Below are positions 7,545 to 16,242 of a stretch of 64,000 nt of DNA, in pieces. How positions within the stretch are numbered: the first letter of the stretch is position 1; each line of letters begins with the position of its first letter. The notes beneath the pieces were generated by a model. The model worked only from the letters and a program-made list of their open reading frames with translations. It made no database searches and was not told where the DNA came from. Made by a program: the position numbers and the translations under genes. This DNA is from Pseudomonas promysalinigenes (lineage in GTDB: Bacteria > Pseudomonadota > Gammaproteobacteria > Pseudomonadales > Pseudomonadaceae): the NCBI RefSeq assembly GCF_014269025.2, contig NZ_CP077094.1:3658001-3722000 (forward strand), in the 5' to 3' direction.

Positions 7545-7952
7545 CTAGATGGCGCCCCCGGCTATTTGTGCCTTCGACGCCACATGGTCGAAAGTCGCGA
7601 CCTCGAGCGCATCGGCCTGATCGTCCAACACCTGCCGTGGGTGCTCGAAGCCAGGGATACTGCTGTCGATCAGGCTCAAGAGTCGCGAGCCCCGTGCGGT
7701 CAGCACGAAATTCTCGCCATTGCCGCCCTCCTCCTGCGGCCGGCTCTCGATATAACCACGCTCGAACAACAACTTCTCATATTGGCAAGCGCGCGTTTTG
7801 AGGTGATCCAGATCACTCACCGCCTGCCCCTTGGCAGCCAGCGCTGCGGCGTGCTGCTCGGCATAAGGGCGCGGGGTGAAGCTTTGACCGGCGCCGTTCT
7901 GCACTTCGTGCAACAACCGCTCGATCAGGTCCCAGTCATAGGTGCTGCTCAT
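7545..7952 (-). CDS. Small DUF2513-like protein, possible winged-helix fold
   Basis: A 135-residue soluble protein. The opening MSSTYDWDLIERLLHEVQNG resembles the D-W-[DE]-L-[IV]-R/E-x-[IL]-L opening of DUF2513 proteins, which are predicted small winged-helix or HTH-like proteins. The segment YEKLLFERGYIESRP followed by FVLTARGSRLLSLI looks like the recognition helix and wing of such a fold (compare LT.KG...L in small regulators). AGGAGG lies eight bases upstream of the ATG at 7952, a near-perfect site. It stands alone between EamA and a divergent secreted protein. Function is unknown and DNA binding is only suggested. Confidence 0.7.
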   Translation of the reverse strand: MSSTYDWDLIERLLHEVQNGAGQSFTPRPYAEQHAAALAAKGQAVSDLDHLKTRACQYEKLLFERGYIESRPQEEGGNGENFVLTARGSRLLSLIDSSIPGFEHPRQVLDDQADALEVATFDHVASKAQIAGGAI

Positions 7953-8212
7953 GGAAATGGCCTCCTGCTGTGGACGAAAGGGTGCACAGCTTGGGACCTG
8001 TAGCCAGGCATGAGTGTTCAGAAAAGCTTGGGGTTGCGCAGGTGCCGGATATGGCAGTGCTCTTGAGCACTGTGCGCCTACTCGGCACTGGCGATGGTGA
8101 AGGGACGACTGCCTGTCGAAAAGCACCTCCCAAGAAACCGTCGGTCGTTGCTACTGAACCTAATTTCACCCAGGCACCTCCACCGGGCATCACACTCGCC
8201 GGAGGTATAGGG

Positions 8213-8482
8213 ATGAAACCGCTGCTGAACATCGCCTGTGCAAGCGCTTTGTGCTGCGCACTGCCCGCCTGGGCCTGCACGCCCGAGCAGGCGACACAAA
8301 AACGCGAAGAGCTCGCTGGGTTGGTCAGCCACTTGACCGAACAGAACCCGCAGAAAGCCAAGCAGATCAATGACGAACTCCAGGGGATGGAGCTTGGAAC
8401 GGCGAGCAAAGACTTGCCCGACAAATGCCAATTGATCGACAAGCGGATCGAAGAGCTAAAAAAAGCAGAGAAAAAAGCGTAA
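8213..8482 (+). CDS. Small secreted protein of unknown function
   Basis: An 89-residue protein with a clear signal peptide (MKPLLNIACASALCCALPAWA, cleavage predicted after AWA) and a mature part of about 68 residues rich in Gln, Lys and Glu that should form helices. Two cysteines (in ACTPEQAT and DKCQLID) could form a periplasmic disulfide. CGGAGG precedes the ATG at 8213 with eight bases. An upstream in-frame extension to 7970 is non-coding in character and is not used. The gene is monocistronic and converges with the helicase gene. No family with a known role was recognised. Confidence 0.75.
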   Translation: MKPLLNIACASALCCALPAWACTPEQATQKREELAGLVSHLTEQNPQKAKQINDELQGMELGTASKDLPDKCQLIDKRIEELKKAEKKA

Positions 8483-8493
8483 CTGTCTCTTTT

Positions 8494-8525
8494 GGCATCC
8501 TCGCAGTGCCGCGCTACGAGGATGC
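8494..8525. terminator. Hairpin between convergent genes
   Basis: GGCATCCTCG and CGAGGATGCC form a perfect 10-bp stem with a 12-base loop between the end of the secreted protein gene and the end of the helicase gene. There is no downstream T-run on either strand, so it may slow rather than stop transcription. Confidence 0.45.
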
Positions 8526-8542
8526 CGGACAATGCTGAACCC

Positions 8543-9865
8543 TTATTCAGCCGCAGGCTTGCGCTTTTTCAGCGGCGCGAGGCCGTCAGCGCTGGCCAAG
8601 GGTGCGTTAGCACGAGGCTTGGCAGTCGGCTTGCGCTTGGCAGCGGCTTTTTTCTCGCCAGACTTCTTCTCGACCTTTTTCTTCTTGGTGCCGGCTGCCT
8701 TACCCGAAGCCTTGACCTTCTTAGGCCCGTTATAGGTGCCCTTCACTTCCTTGATGACCCGGCGCTCGAACTGCTGCTTGAGGTAGCGCTCGATGCTGGA
8801 CATCAAGTTCCAATCATTGTGGGTGATCAGCGAGATGGCCAGGCCTTCGCCACCGGCACGGCCGGTACGGCCCACACGGTGCACGTACTCGTCGCCGCTG
8901 CGCGGCATGTCGAAGTTGATCACCAGGTCCAGGCCGTCGATATCCAGGCCACGGGCCGCCACGTCGGTGGCCACCAGCACCTTGGAGCTACCCTGCTTGA
9001 AGCGCTCGATGGCCAGCTTGCGATCCTTCTGGTCCTTCTCGCCATGCAGCACGAAGGCTTTGACGTCTTTGGCCACCAAGTGGCCATAGATGCGGTCGGC
9101 CAAGGCCCGGGTGTTGGTGAAGATGATCGCCTTGTCGAAGGTTTCGTTGGCCAGCAGCCACTGCACGATCTGCTCTTTGTGCTGGTCATGGTCGGCGGTG
9201 ATGATCTGCTGACGAGTGCCTTCGGCCAGTTGCGAGACACTGTTGAGCATCAGGTGCTCAGGGTCTTTGAGCACCTTGCCGATGATGTCGCGCAACGCAG
9301 CACCACCGGTGGTCGCGGAGAACAGCAGGGTCTGCTCGCGGTTCTCGCACTCTTTGCACAGGCGCTCCATGTCTTCGGCGAAGCCCATGTCGAGCATACG
9401 GTCGGCTTCGTCGAGGATCATTACCTGCACATGGGACAGGTCAAGGTTACCGGCATTGAGGTGCTCGAGCAGCCGGCCCGGGGTGCCGATCAGCACGTCG
9501 GGCACCTTGCGCAGCATGGCGGCCTGTTCCTTGAAGTCTTCACCGCCGGTAACCAGGCCCGACTTGATGTAGGTGAACTGGGAGAACAGCTGAACCTGCT
9601 TGAGGGTCTGCTGGGCCAGCTCGCGGGTCGGCAGCAGAATCAGCGAGCGGATCTCGACGCGCCCGCCTTTGAGGTCCACCAGGCGGTTGAGCAGCGGCAG
9701 CACGAATGCTGCGGTCTTGCCGCTGCCAGTCTGCGCAGTGACGCGCAGGTCGCGCCCTTGCAGGGCCAGAGGAATGGCCGCCGCCTGCACCGGGGTCGGC
9801 TCGACAAATTTAAGCTCGGCCACGGCTTTAAGCAGGCGTTCGTGCAGGGCGAATTGGGAGAACAC
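8543..9865 (-). CDS. DEAD-box ATP-dependent RNA helicase
   Basis: A 440-residue superfamily 2 helicase. In order: Q motif (FVEPTPVQ), motif I AQTGSGKT (about 44-51), PTRELAQ, DEAD, SAT, and the carboxy-terminal HRVGRTGR motif VI, followed by a basic Lys/Ala-rich tail of about 60 residues that probably anchors RNA. It resembles SrmB/RhlE-type proteins that act in ribosome assembly or mRNA turnover; the precise subfamily is not certain. A GTG at 9865 is preferred because GAGG stands eight bases before it and the product opens with FSQFALHERLL; an upstream ATG at 9904 adds 13 residues but lacks a site. It is divergent from an MscS-type channel gene. Confidence 0.85.
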   Translation of the reverse strand: MFSQFALHERLLKAVAELKFVEPTPVQAAAIPLALQGRDLRVTAQTGSGKTAAFVLPLLNRLVDLKGGRVEIRSLILLPTRELAQQTLKQVQLFSQFTYIKSGLVTGGEDFKEQAAMLRKVPDVLIGTPGRLLEHLNAGNLDLSHVQVMILDEADRMLDMGFAEDMERLCKECENREQTLLFSATTGGAALRDIIGKVLKDPEHLMLNSVSQLAEGTRQQIITADHDQHKEQIVQWLLANETFDKAIIFTNTRALADRIYGHLVAKDVKAFVLHGEKDQKDRKLAIERFKQGSSKVLVATDVAARGLDIDGLDLVINFDMPRSGDEYVHRVGRTGRAGGEGLAISLITHNDWNLMSSIERYLKQQFERRVIKEVKGTYNGPKKVKASGKAAGTKKKKVEKKSGEKKAAAKRKPTAKPRANAPLASADGLAPLKKRKPAAE

Positions 9866-10010
9866 GGAGGTAACCTCAGGCAAGTGCGGGAAATTCAGTT
9901 GCATAGGGTAACGTTTTCTGCCGCCTTAGCCGAATTTCTTTTGGCAACTTTGTCGGCTTCCGCGCTCTAATGGCCCCTCGTTTCACTGCAATAGACAGGT
10001 TTAGAAGTTT

Positions 10011-11312
10011 ATGGACATCCAACGCATCTGGCGTGACAGCCTCGATCTGTGGGGCACGCTCGATCAACATCCTTTGCTGCACGCCGCCATTGGCCTGGCC
10101 GTGCTGCTGGTGATTTCTCTGGTACTTGGCCGCCTGGCACGCTTTCTGGTACTGCACGGCGCACGCCTGCTGGCCCGCCAGGTAGCGCTGCGATGGCTCG
10201 ACGATCTGCGCCATAACAAGGTATTTCACCGCCTGGCCCAGACCACGCCTTCGCTGGTGATCCAGTTCGGCCTCAAGCTGGTACCGGAGCTTTCCGATAC
10301 CGCCCAGCATTTTCTCGGCAACCTGGCACTGGCATTCACCCTGCTGTTCATGACCATGGCTTTGTCGTGCTTGCTCGATGCCCTGCTGGACATCTACGCC
10401 CGCACCGAACATGCCCGCACCCGCTCGATCAAGGGTTATGTGCAACTGGCCAAGATGATGCTGTGGATCTTCGCCTCCATCGTCATCGTCGCCACCCTGA
10501 TCGACCGCTCACCGTTGTTGCTGCTGTCTGGCCTGGGTGCAATGTCGGCCGTGCTGCTGTTGGTCTACAAGGACACGCTGCTATCGTTCGTCGCCAGCGT
10601 GCAGCTGACCAGCAACGACATGCTGCACGTGGGCGACTGGATCGAAATGCCCCAGGTCGGCGCCGATGGCGATGTGGTGGACATCACTTTGCATACGGTG
10701 AAGGTGCAGAACTTCGACAAGACCATCGTCTCGATCCCTACCTGGCGCCTGATGAGCGAGTCGTTTCGCAACTACCGCGGCATGCAACAGTCCGGTGGGC
10801 GACGCATCAAGCGCAGCCTGTTCATCGACGCCGCAGGGGTACGCTTTCTGACCCGCGATGAAGAACAACGCCTGAGCCAGGTGAGCCTGCTCGGCGACTA
10901 CCTGGCCGGCAAGCGCCAGGAACTGCTGGCCTGGAACGAGGCGCTGGGGCCCGTGGCGGAGCTTTCGGCCAACCGACGCAAGCTGACCAATATCGGCACC
11001 TTCCGCGCATTTGCCCTGGCGTACTTGCGTAACCACCCCGACGTGCACCCGAACATGACCTGCATGGTGCGCCAGATGCAGACGACCGCCGAAGGCGTGC
11101 CGCTGGAGATCTACTGCTTCACCACCACCACGGTGTGGGCCGATTACGAGCGGATTCAGGGGGATATCTTCGATTACCTGCTGGCGGTGCTGCCGGAGTT
11201 TGGGTTGAGTCTGTATCAGCAGCCCAGTGGTAATGACATGCGCACAGGCTTGGCTGGGCGAGTTGGGCAAGAGCCGATTTCCCAGCGCTTGGAAGACCTG
11301 AGCGAGGTTTGA
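10011..11312 (+). CDS. MscS-family mechanosensitive channel, YbdG-like
   Basis: A 433-residue inner-membrane protein with about five transmembrane helices in the first 190 residues and an MscS core (PF00924). The pore-lining region is LLLLSGLGAMSAVLLLVYKD; the beta domain that follows contains GDWIEMPQVGADGDVVDITLHTVKVQNFDKTIVSIPT, a sequence typical of the YbdG/MscM group rather than short MscS, and the long carboxy-terminal cytoplasmic part also fits YbdG. It probably gates small-conductance release of solutes on hypo-osmotic shock. The ribosome-binding site before the ATG at 10011 is poor. It is divergent from the helicase and followed by a REP unit. Confidence 0.85.
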   Translation: MDIQRIWRDSLDLWGTLDQHPLLHAAIGLAVLLVISLVLGRLARFLVLHGARLLARQVALRWLDDLRHNKVFHRLAQTTPSLVIQFGLKLVPELSDTAQHFLGNLALAFTLLFMTMALSCLLDALLDIYARTEHARTRSIKGYVQLAKMMLWIFASIVIVATLIDRSPLLLLSGLGAMSAVLLLVYKDTLLSFVASVQLTSNDMLHVGDWIEMPQVGADGDVVDITLHTVKVQNFDKTIVSIPTWRLMSESFRNYRGMQQSGGRRIKRSLFIDAAGVRFLTRDEEQRLSQVSLLGDYLAGKRQELLAWNEALGPVAELSANRRKLTNIGTFRAFALAYLRNHPDVHPNMTCMVRQMQTTAEGVPLEIYCFTTTTVWADYERIQGDIFDYLLAVLPEFGLSLYQQPSGNDMRTGLAGRVGQEPISQRLEDLSEV

Positions 11313-11368
11313 GGTCATCGAGGCTGTTTGGCAGTCAGTCGAAGCTTACCTGCACCTATGGATGACCG

Positions 11369-11398
11369 CAGGAGCGGGTTCGACCCGCCCAGAGGCCC
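11369..11398. repeat. REP element
   Basis: A GCAGGAGCGGGTTCGACCCG unit followed by CCCAGAGGCC: the P. putida-type repetitive extragenic palindrome (GGAGCGGG...CCCG stem). It lies between two convergent genes. Confidence 0.6.
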
Positions 11399-11402
11399 TC
11401 AG

Positions 11403-12338
11403 CTACCCCGCATACCCCAACAGGTACAACAAGCCGGTCAAGCTCGCCAACGACACCACGGTCGACCACAGAATAGTGCGCGAAATCAGCCCCGCCTCGC
11501 GGTTGTAGTACTCGGCCAGCATGAACGGGCCTGTGCCCGTCGGTAGCGCGGCGAGCAATACCGCCGATGCCGCCCACATGGTGGGCAGGCTGAACACTTT
11601 GAACGCCAGCACCCAGGTCAGCGCCGGCTGGCCGATCAGTTTCAGGCCCACCAGTGGCCACGGGCTGGCTGTGGTCTCAGGGCGTTTCTCTGCCAGAAAC
11701 GCCCCCAACGAGATCAACGCGCAAGGCGTGGTGGCCAATGCCAGCATGTCGAGAAAATGCAGTACCGGCTCGGCCAAGCCCAGCCCGCTCATGGCCCAAA
11801 CCGCACCCCCCAGCGGTGCGATCACTAACGGGTTCTTCGCCAGCGCCTTGCTCACCAGCAGCATCGCACGGCCAATCCGCCGTTCTTGTTGCAGACCGAT
11901 CTCGATCAACATCAGGGAAAGCGCGAACACCAGACAGACCACAATCAGCGAGGAAATCAGCGCGGGCTGCAGCCCTGGCTGGCCGAACAGCAACAGGCAT
12001 AAAGGAATACCGATGTAGCCGGTGTTGGCGTATCCGGCGCTGAGCCCGTCGATACTCGCGGCCACGAGCCCATGGCCGCGGTAAAGCCGCCAGGCCAGGG
12101 TCACGATGAACATGGCCACGGCACCGCCGCCGAATGCGACGATGAACCCCGGTTGCCAGATCTCGCTCCAGATCGCCGTGGCTGTAACCTTGAACAGCAA
12201 CGCAGGCAGGCACAGCCACACCACCATCTTGTTGATCTCGGCCGCAGCCTTCTCGCCCAGTTTGTTGCCCTTGCGGCAAATGAAGCCGACCAGGATCAGG
12301 GCAAAGATCGGTGCGACGATGACCAAAATGGTATGCAT
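11403..12338 (-). CDS. AEC-family transporter (auxin efflux carrier type)
   Basis: A 311-residue membrane protein of the AEC/PIN-like family (PF03547), about ten helices arranged as two inverted halves, from HTILVIVAPIFALILVGFICRKG to the carboxy-terminal TGLLYLLGYAG. Bacterial members export or import carboxylates such as malate or malonate. The ATG at 12338 lies one base after the stop codon of the upstream EamA/YtfF-type gene, so the two are co-transcribed and probably translationally coupled. This suggests two permeases acting on related organic acids or amines; the substrate is not identifiable. Confidence 0.82.
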   Translation of the reverse strand: MHTILVIVAPIFALILVGFICRKGNKLGEKAAAEINKMVVWLCLPALLFKVTATAIWSEIWQPGFIVAFGGGAVAMFIVTLAWRLYRGHGLVAASIDGLSAGYANTGYIGIPLCLLLFGQPGLQPALISSLIVVCLVFALSLMLIEIGLQQERRIGRAMLLVSKALAKNPLVIAPLGGAVWAMSGLGLAEPVLHFLDMLALATTPCALISLGAFLAEKRPETTASPWPLVGLKLIGQPALTWVLAFKVFSLPTMWAASAVLLAALPTGTGPFMLAEYYNREAGLISRTILWSTVVSLASLTGLLYLLGYAG

Positions 12339-12339
12339 A

Positions 12340-13215
12340 TCAGGCCTTTTCGGTCACCGGCGCCTGCGCGCGATTACCCAGGCGGCTGAGCCATACCGAG
12401 GCAAGAATGATCGCGCCCCCCAGGAACAAGCGCCCTAGCGGCTCGTCACGGTTCCAGATCAGCAGGTTCAAGAGCAGCCCCACCGGCACATGCAGGTTGT
12501 TCATCACCGCCAGCGTAGCGCCGGAAACCAGGCACGCGCCCTTGTTCCACCAGTAAAGGCCCAAGGCCGTCGGGCACAGGCCGAGGAACAGCAGTACCAG
12601 CCATTGCACATCGGTGCTCGGCAGGTGCTGGGCATTACCGAACAGCACGAACGCCGGCAAAGCCACCAGCAGCGCGCCTAGGTAGAAGTAGCCGAAACGC
12701 TTGTAATGCGGCAGGTCGCTAGGGTTGCGAGCGACCAAGTGACGGTACAGCACCTGGCCTGCGGCATAGGTGAAGTTGGCCAGTTGCAGCAACAAGAAGC
12801 CAATGAAGAAATCACCGCTGATGCTGTCGAAGCGGATTATCCCGGCCCCTGCCACGGCCACCATGGCCGCCAGCAGCGCCCACGGATTGAAGCGCCGGTT
12901 AAGTGCGTCTTCGATCAGCGTCACGTGCAAGGGTGTGAGAATGGTGAACAGCAGTACCTCAGGCACGCTCAGCACCCGGAAGCTCAAGTACAGGCACACA
13001 TAAGTGATGCCGTATTGCAGCGCGCCGATAAGCAGCATTGAACGCAGGAAACGCGGTTCGACTTTGCGCCAGCGGGTCAAAGGCAGGAACACCAAGCCTG
13101 CCAGTACAACCCGCGCGAGCACGGCGAAATAGCTATCGACGTGCCCGGCCAGGTACTCGCCGATCAGGCTGAAGGAAAACGCCTGGATCAGCGCGACGAT
13201 TATCAGGTAGCCCAT
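12340..13215 (-). CDS. DMT-family carboxylate/amino acid/amine transporter
   Basis: A 291-residue EamA-type protein with ten helices, opening MGYLIIVALIQAFSFSLIGEYLAGHVDSYF. The segment after the first helix (DSYFAVLARVVLAGLVFLPLTRWR) matches the carboxylate/amino acid/amine transporter branch (YtfF-like) as I recall it. It is the first gene of a two-gene unit with the AEC transporter, with a one-base gap. Its start lies about 200 bases from the azoreductase terminator. Function beyond metabolite transport is not derivable. Confidence 0.82.
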   Translation of the reverse strand: MGYLIIVALIQAFSFSLIGEYLAGHVDSYFAVLARVVLAGLVFLPLTRWRKVEPRFLRSMLLIGALQYGITYVCLYLSFRVLSVPEVLLFTILTPLHVTLIEDALNRRFNPWALLAAMVAVAGAGIIRFDSISGDFFIGFLLLQLANFTYAAGQVLYRHLVARNPSDLPHYKRFGYFYLGALLVALPAFVLFGNAQHLPSTDVQWLVLLFLGLCPTALGLYWWNKGACLVSGATLAVMNNLHVPVGLLLNLLIWNRDEPLGRLFLGGAIILASVWLSRLGNRAQAPVTEKA

Positions 13216-13339
13216 GATTGTCTCTCGTGAATCAAGGCGGCGACCTTAACGGGTTGCGGCAAGTGAGTTCAACCATGGGGAATGTGGGGGCGCGTTCACC
13301 CGCGAAACCGCCGGTACAGGTAACCGTAAAGTCCCGGAC

Positions 13340-13366
13340 AAAAAAAGCCCGGCCATCAGGCCGGGC
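13340..13366 (-). terminator. Intrinsic terminator of azoR
   Basis: On the minus strand GCCCGGCC-TGAT-GGCCGGGC is followed by seven Ts (13346-13340), an ideal Rho-independent terminator about 53 bases beyond the azoreductase stop codon. Confidence 0.9.
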
Positions 13367-13419
13367 AGGTACACCCAAAGGAGCAAAAACAGGTGTCAGG
13401 GTTGGGAATTCGGTGAACC

Positions 13420-14019
13420 TCAGGCCACAGCGGCCAGCTTGGCCTTGGCCTGATTCAGACCTTTTTCGTGGAACTCGCCGCTCATGTTCAGCCCCTCGGC
13501 GTGTACGAAATCGACATCATGGATACCAATGAACCCCATGACCTGGCGCAGGTAAGGTTCCTGATGGTCACTGGCGGCGCCGGCGTGGATGCCGCCGCGG
13601 GCGGTCAGTACGATGGCGCGCTTGCCGGTGAGCAAGCCTTGCGGGCCTGTGGGGGTGTACTTGAACGTGATGCCTGCGCGCAGCACATGGTCTAGCCAGG
13701 CTTTCAGGGTGCTGGGGATGGTGAAGTTGTACATCGGTGCAGCCAACACCAGTACGTCGGCCGCCAGCACTTCATCGGTCAGCTCGTTGGAGCGGGCCAG
13801 GGCCTGAAGTTCGCCAGCGCTGCGCTGGTCTTCAGGTTTCATCCAGCCACCGAGCAGATCGGCATCCAGGTGAGGCACCGGGTTCACGGCAAGGTCACGT
13901 ACGCTGATCGTGTCGGCCGGATGCGCCGCTTGCCACTGCTGGATGAAATCACGGGTCAGCTGGCGGGAAACGGAATCCTGCTGGCGGGCGCTGCTTTCGA
14001 TGATCAGTACGCGGGACAT
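13420..14019 (-). CDS. azoR: FMN-dependent NADH-azoreductase
   Basis: A 199-residue flavodoxin-like protein of the AcpD/AzoR family (PF02525), reducing quinones and azo compounds with NAD(P)H through FMN. The opening SRVLIIESSARQQDSVSRQLT is the phosphate-binding strand-loop; PMYNFTIPSTLKAWLDHVLRAGITFKYT and LTARGGIHAG are the flavin-binding segments. GGAGG precedes the ATG at 14019 by seven bases. The position beside the PA3224/PA3225-like genes matches azoR3 (PA3223) of P. aeruginosa. Its promoter region contains paired CTATCGAT elements, which suggests control by a LysR-type or quinone-responsive regulator. Confidence 0.92.
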   Translation of the reverse strand: MSRVLIIESSARQQDSVSRQLTRDFIQQWQAAHPADTISVRDLAVNPVPHLDADLLGGWMKPEDQRSAGELQALARSNELTDEVLAADVLVLAAPMYNFTIPSTLKAWLDHVLRAGITFKYTPTGPQGLLTGKRAIVLTARGGIHAGAASDHQEPYLRQVMGFIGIHDVDFVHAEGLNMSGEFHEKGLNQAKAKLAAVA

Positions 14020-14079
14020 GGGGTTGCCTCCATCGGCAGAAAGGGGTGCGATTCGATGGAGGTGAGATTAAGGCTTGAC

Positions 14080-14124
14080 CTATCGATAAAAAAGCGTAAA
14101 AAGTGGGTTTAATCTATCGATTAA
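14080..14124 (-). promoter_or_regulatory. Paired CTATCGAT elements upstream of azoR
   Basis: CTATCGAT occurs at 14080-14087 and again at 14114-14121, exactly 34 bp apart (about three helical turns), and the distal copy is embedded in the dyad TTAATC-TATC-GATTAA (14109-14124). The block is AT-rich, unlike its surroundings, and lies 60-105 bases before the azoR start. This looks like a two-site operator of the recognition-plus-activation type used by LysR proteins. The binding protein is not identified. Confidence 0.5.
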
Positions 14125-14130
14125 TCAGTT

Positions 14131-14445
14131 TTATTGCGCTTTGCAGTCCAGCGCGATGCGCAGCTTGATGATCTGCCGATTGAAATTGGCCGTCACATCG
14201 ACGCTTTTACCCGCCGCCACGTTGACCCTGCGCACCCTGGGCGCTTCTGGCCCATTGCGGAAGGTGACCTTGCAGGCGGCCGGCACTTGCCCATAGTTGT
14301 TCAGCGTGATTGAGCCAATATCGTAGGCGGTGTCGTAAGTGGTGTAATCCAGCTTGACACCGTCCACGGACTTTTCCACGTCAATGGGGTAAGCCACGGC
14401 AGTTAAGGGCAGGCACATCAGTATTGCCACACAACATTTGTTCAT
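14131..14445 (-). CDS. Small secreted protein, PA3224-like
   Basis: A 104-residue protein with a signal peptide (MNKCCVAILMCLPLTAVAYP, cleavage near AVA) and a mature domain of about 85 residues that reads as beta-strands (GSITLNNYGQVPAACKVTFRNGP, VNVAAGKSVDVTANF). The pattern resembles a single immunoglobulin-like or CARDB-like periplasmic domain; Cys residues in PAACKVTF and ALDCKAQ may pair. AAGGAG precedes the ATG at 14445. Homologues I recall have been labelled 3-phosphoglycerate kinase, which the sequence does not support. It is divergent from the LysR gene 47 bases away. Function unknown. Confidence 0.72.
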   Translation of the reverse strand: MNKCCVAILMCLPLTAVAYPIDVEKSVDGVKLDYTTYDTAYDIGSITLNNYGQVPAACKVTFRNGPEAPRVRRVNVAAGKSVDVTANFNRQIIKLRIALDCKAQ

Positions 14446-14492
14446 GGGCGCTCTCCTTGTTTGAGCGCAGCTTAGGCCAACAGGAGCGAAAC

Positions 14493-15416
14493 ATGAAAGC
14501 GCCACGCGTGACCCTGGATCAATGGCGAACCCTGCAGGCAGTGGTCGACCATGGCGGGTTTGCCCAGGCCGCCGAAGCCTTGCACCGCTCGCAGTCTTCG
14601 GTCAGCTACACCGTGGCGCGCATGCAGGAGCAACTGGGCGTGCCGCTGCTACGCATCGATGGCCGCAAAGCGGTCTTGACCGAAGCCGGCAACGTGCTCC
14701 TGCGCCGGTCACGGCACCTGGTCAAGCAAGCCAGCCAGCTGGAAGACCTTGCGCACCATATGGAACAAGGCTGGGAAGCCGAAGTACGCCTGGTGGTCGA
14801 TGCGGCCTACCCCAGTGCTCGCCTGGTGCGCGCCTTGGCCGCGTTCATGCCGCAAAGCCGCGGTTGCCGGGTGCGCCTGCGTGAAGAAGTACTGTCGGGT
14901 GTGGAGGAAGTGATGCATGAAGGCATCGCCGACCTTGCCATCAGCAGCTACAGCATCGGCGGCTACCTGGGCACCGAACTGAGCTCGGTGGAGTTCGTTG
15001 CCGTCGCGCATCCCGAACACAGCCTGCACCGCCTAGGCAGGGAAATCACCTTCCAGGACCTGGAAAGCCAGTTGCAGGTGGTGATCCGCGACTCCGGCCG
15101 CGCCCAACCGCGCGACGTCGGCTGGCTCGGTGCCGAGCAGCGTTGGACGGTCGGCAGCCTGGGCACCGCCACCACGTTCGTCAGCAGCGGCCTGGGTTTT
15201 GCCTGGCTGCCACGGCACATGATCGAACGCGAACTGCGCGACGGCGTGCTCAAGCCTCTGCCGCTGGATCAGGGTGGCAGCCGTCACCCACTGTTCTACC
15301 TTTATTCGAGCAAAGAAAAGACCCTGGGCCCGGCCACGCAGATTCTTATCGACCTGCTGCGCAATTTCGATACCGCGCCACTGGACGTGCCCTTCGCAGC
15401 GCCCCCACAAGCTTGA
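14493..15416 (+). CDS. LysR-type regulator, PA3225-like
   Basis: A 307-residue LysR protein: HTH at about residues 6-64 (LDQWRTLQAVVDHGGFAQAA, then SQSSVSYTVARMQEQLGVPLL) and effector domain beyond 90. CAGGAG lies six bases before the ATG at 14493. It heads a same-strand run with an alpha/beta hydrolase (14 bases later) and a cyclophilin. The order azoR, secreted protein, LysR, hydrolase, ppiA, ABC transporter matches PA3223-PA3228 of P. aeruginosa as I recall it; PA3225 there has been linked to repression of the mexAB-oprM efflux pump. Whether this orthologue has that role is an inference. Confidence 0.85.
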   Translation: MKAPRVTLDQWRTLQAVVDHGGFAQAAEALHRSQSSVSYTVARMQEQLGVPLLRIDGRKAVLTEAGNVLLRRSRHLVKQASQLEDLAHHMEQGWEAEVRLVVDAAYPSARLVRALAAFMPQSRGCRVRLREEVLSGVEEVMHEGIADLAISSYSIGGYLGTELSSVEFVAVAHPEHSLHRLGREITFQDLESQLQVVIRDSGRAQPRDVGWLGAEQRWTVGSLGTATTFVSSGLGFAWLPRHMIERELRDGVLKPLPLDQGGSRHPLFYLYSSKEKTLGPATQILIDLLRNFDTAPLDVPFAAPPQA

Positions 15417-15429
15417 GAGGACCGCGCCC

Positions 15430-16242
15430 ATGGCCTATTTCGAACATCAAGGCTGCTCGCTGCATTATCAGGAATATGGCCAGGGCGAACCTCTGGTGCT
15501 GCTGCACGGCCTGGGCTCCAGCAGCCAGGACTGGGAGCTGCAGATACCGGCATTGAGCCCGCACTACCGGGTGATAGTGATGGACATCCGCGGCCACGGG
15601 CGGTCTGACAAGCCCCGTGACGGTTACCGAATAGCCACTTTCAGCGCAGATCTGCTGGCGCTGCTCGAACACCTGCGCACCGGCCCGGTCCATTTTGTGG
15701 GTTTATCGATGGGCGGCATGGTCGGGTTCCAGTTCGCGGTCGATCACCCACAGTGGCTGCGCAGCCTGTGTATCGTCAACAGCGCCCCCGAAGTCAAACG
15801 CCGCACCCGTAGCGACTGGCTGTGGTGGCTCAAGCGCTGGAGCCTGGCGCGCATCCTCAGTGTCGAAACCGTCGGCCAAGGCCTGGCCGCCCGGCTATTT
15901 CCAAAACCCGGCCAGGCGGACCTTCGGCACAAGATGGCGCAACGCTGGGCGCGCAACGACAAATACGCCTACCTCAAGAGTTTCGACGCCATCGTCGATT
16001 GGGGGGTGCAGGAACGTATCGATGAAATTCGCTGTCCGACACTGGTGATTGCGGCCGACCACGATTACACCCCGATACAACTGAAGGAGCGTTACGTCGC
16101 TTTGATGCCTCACGCCAGGCTGGTGGTCATCGACGATTCCCGGCACGCTACGCCCCTTGACCAACCCGAGGTCTTCAACCAGACCCTGCTGCAATTTCTC
16201 GCAGCCGCTTCCACCTCTCAAGGATCATTGAGCCCATGCTGA
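15430..16242 (+). CDS. Alpha/beta hydrolase
   Basis: A 270-residue alpha/beta hydrolase. The oxyanion motif [10 protein letters not shown], nucleophile elbow GLSMGG, acid residue region AADHDYTP and catalytic His in [13 protein letters not shown] are in the expected order. The family also includes 3-oxoadipate enol-lactonase (PcaD) and many esterases; the sequence does not settle the substrate. It starts 14 bases after the LysR stop and overlaps the start of ppiA by seven bases, so the three genes form one transcription unit. An earlier in-frame start at 15274 lies inside the LysR gene and is discarded. Confidence 0.85.
   Translation: MAYFEHQGCSLHYQEYGQGEPLVLLHGLGSSSQDWELQIPALSPHYRVIVMDIRGHGRSDKPRDGYRIATFSADLLALLEHLRTGPVHFVGLSMGGMVGFQFAVDHPQWLRSLCIVNSAPEVKRRTRSDWLWWLKRWSLARILSVETVGQGLAARLFPKPGQADLRHKMAQRWARNDKYAYLKSFDAIVDWGVQERIDEIRCPTLVIAADHDYTPIQLKERYVALMPHARLVVIDDSRHATPLDQPEVFNQTLLQFLAAASTSQGSLSPC

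Noticed and set aside
8492..9970. 492-codon open frame antisense to the DEAD-box helicase
   Set aside because: Shadow of third-position GC bias; the helicase motifs lie on the minus strand.
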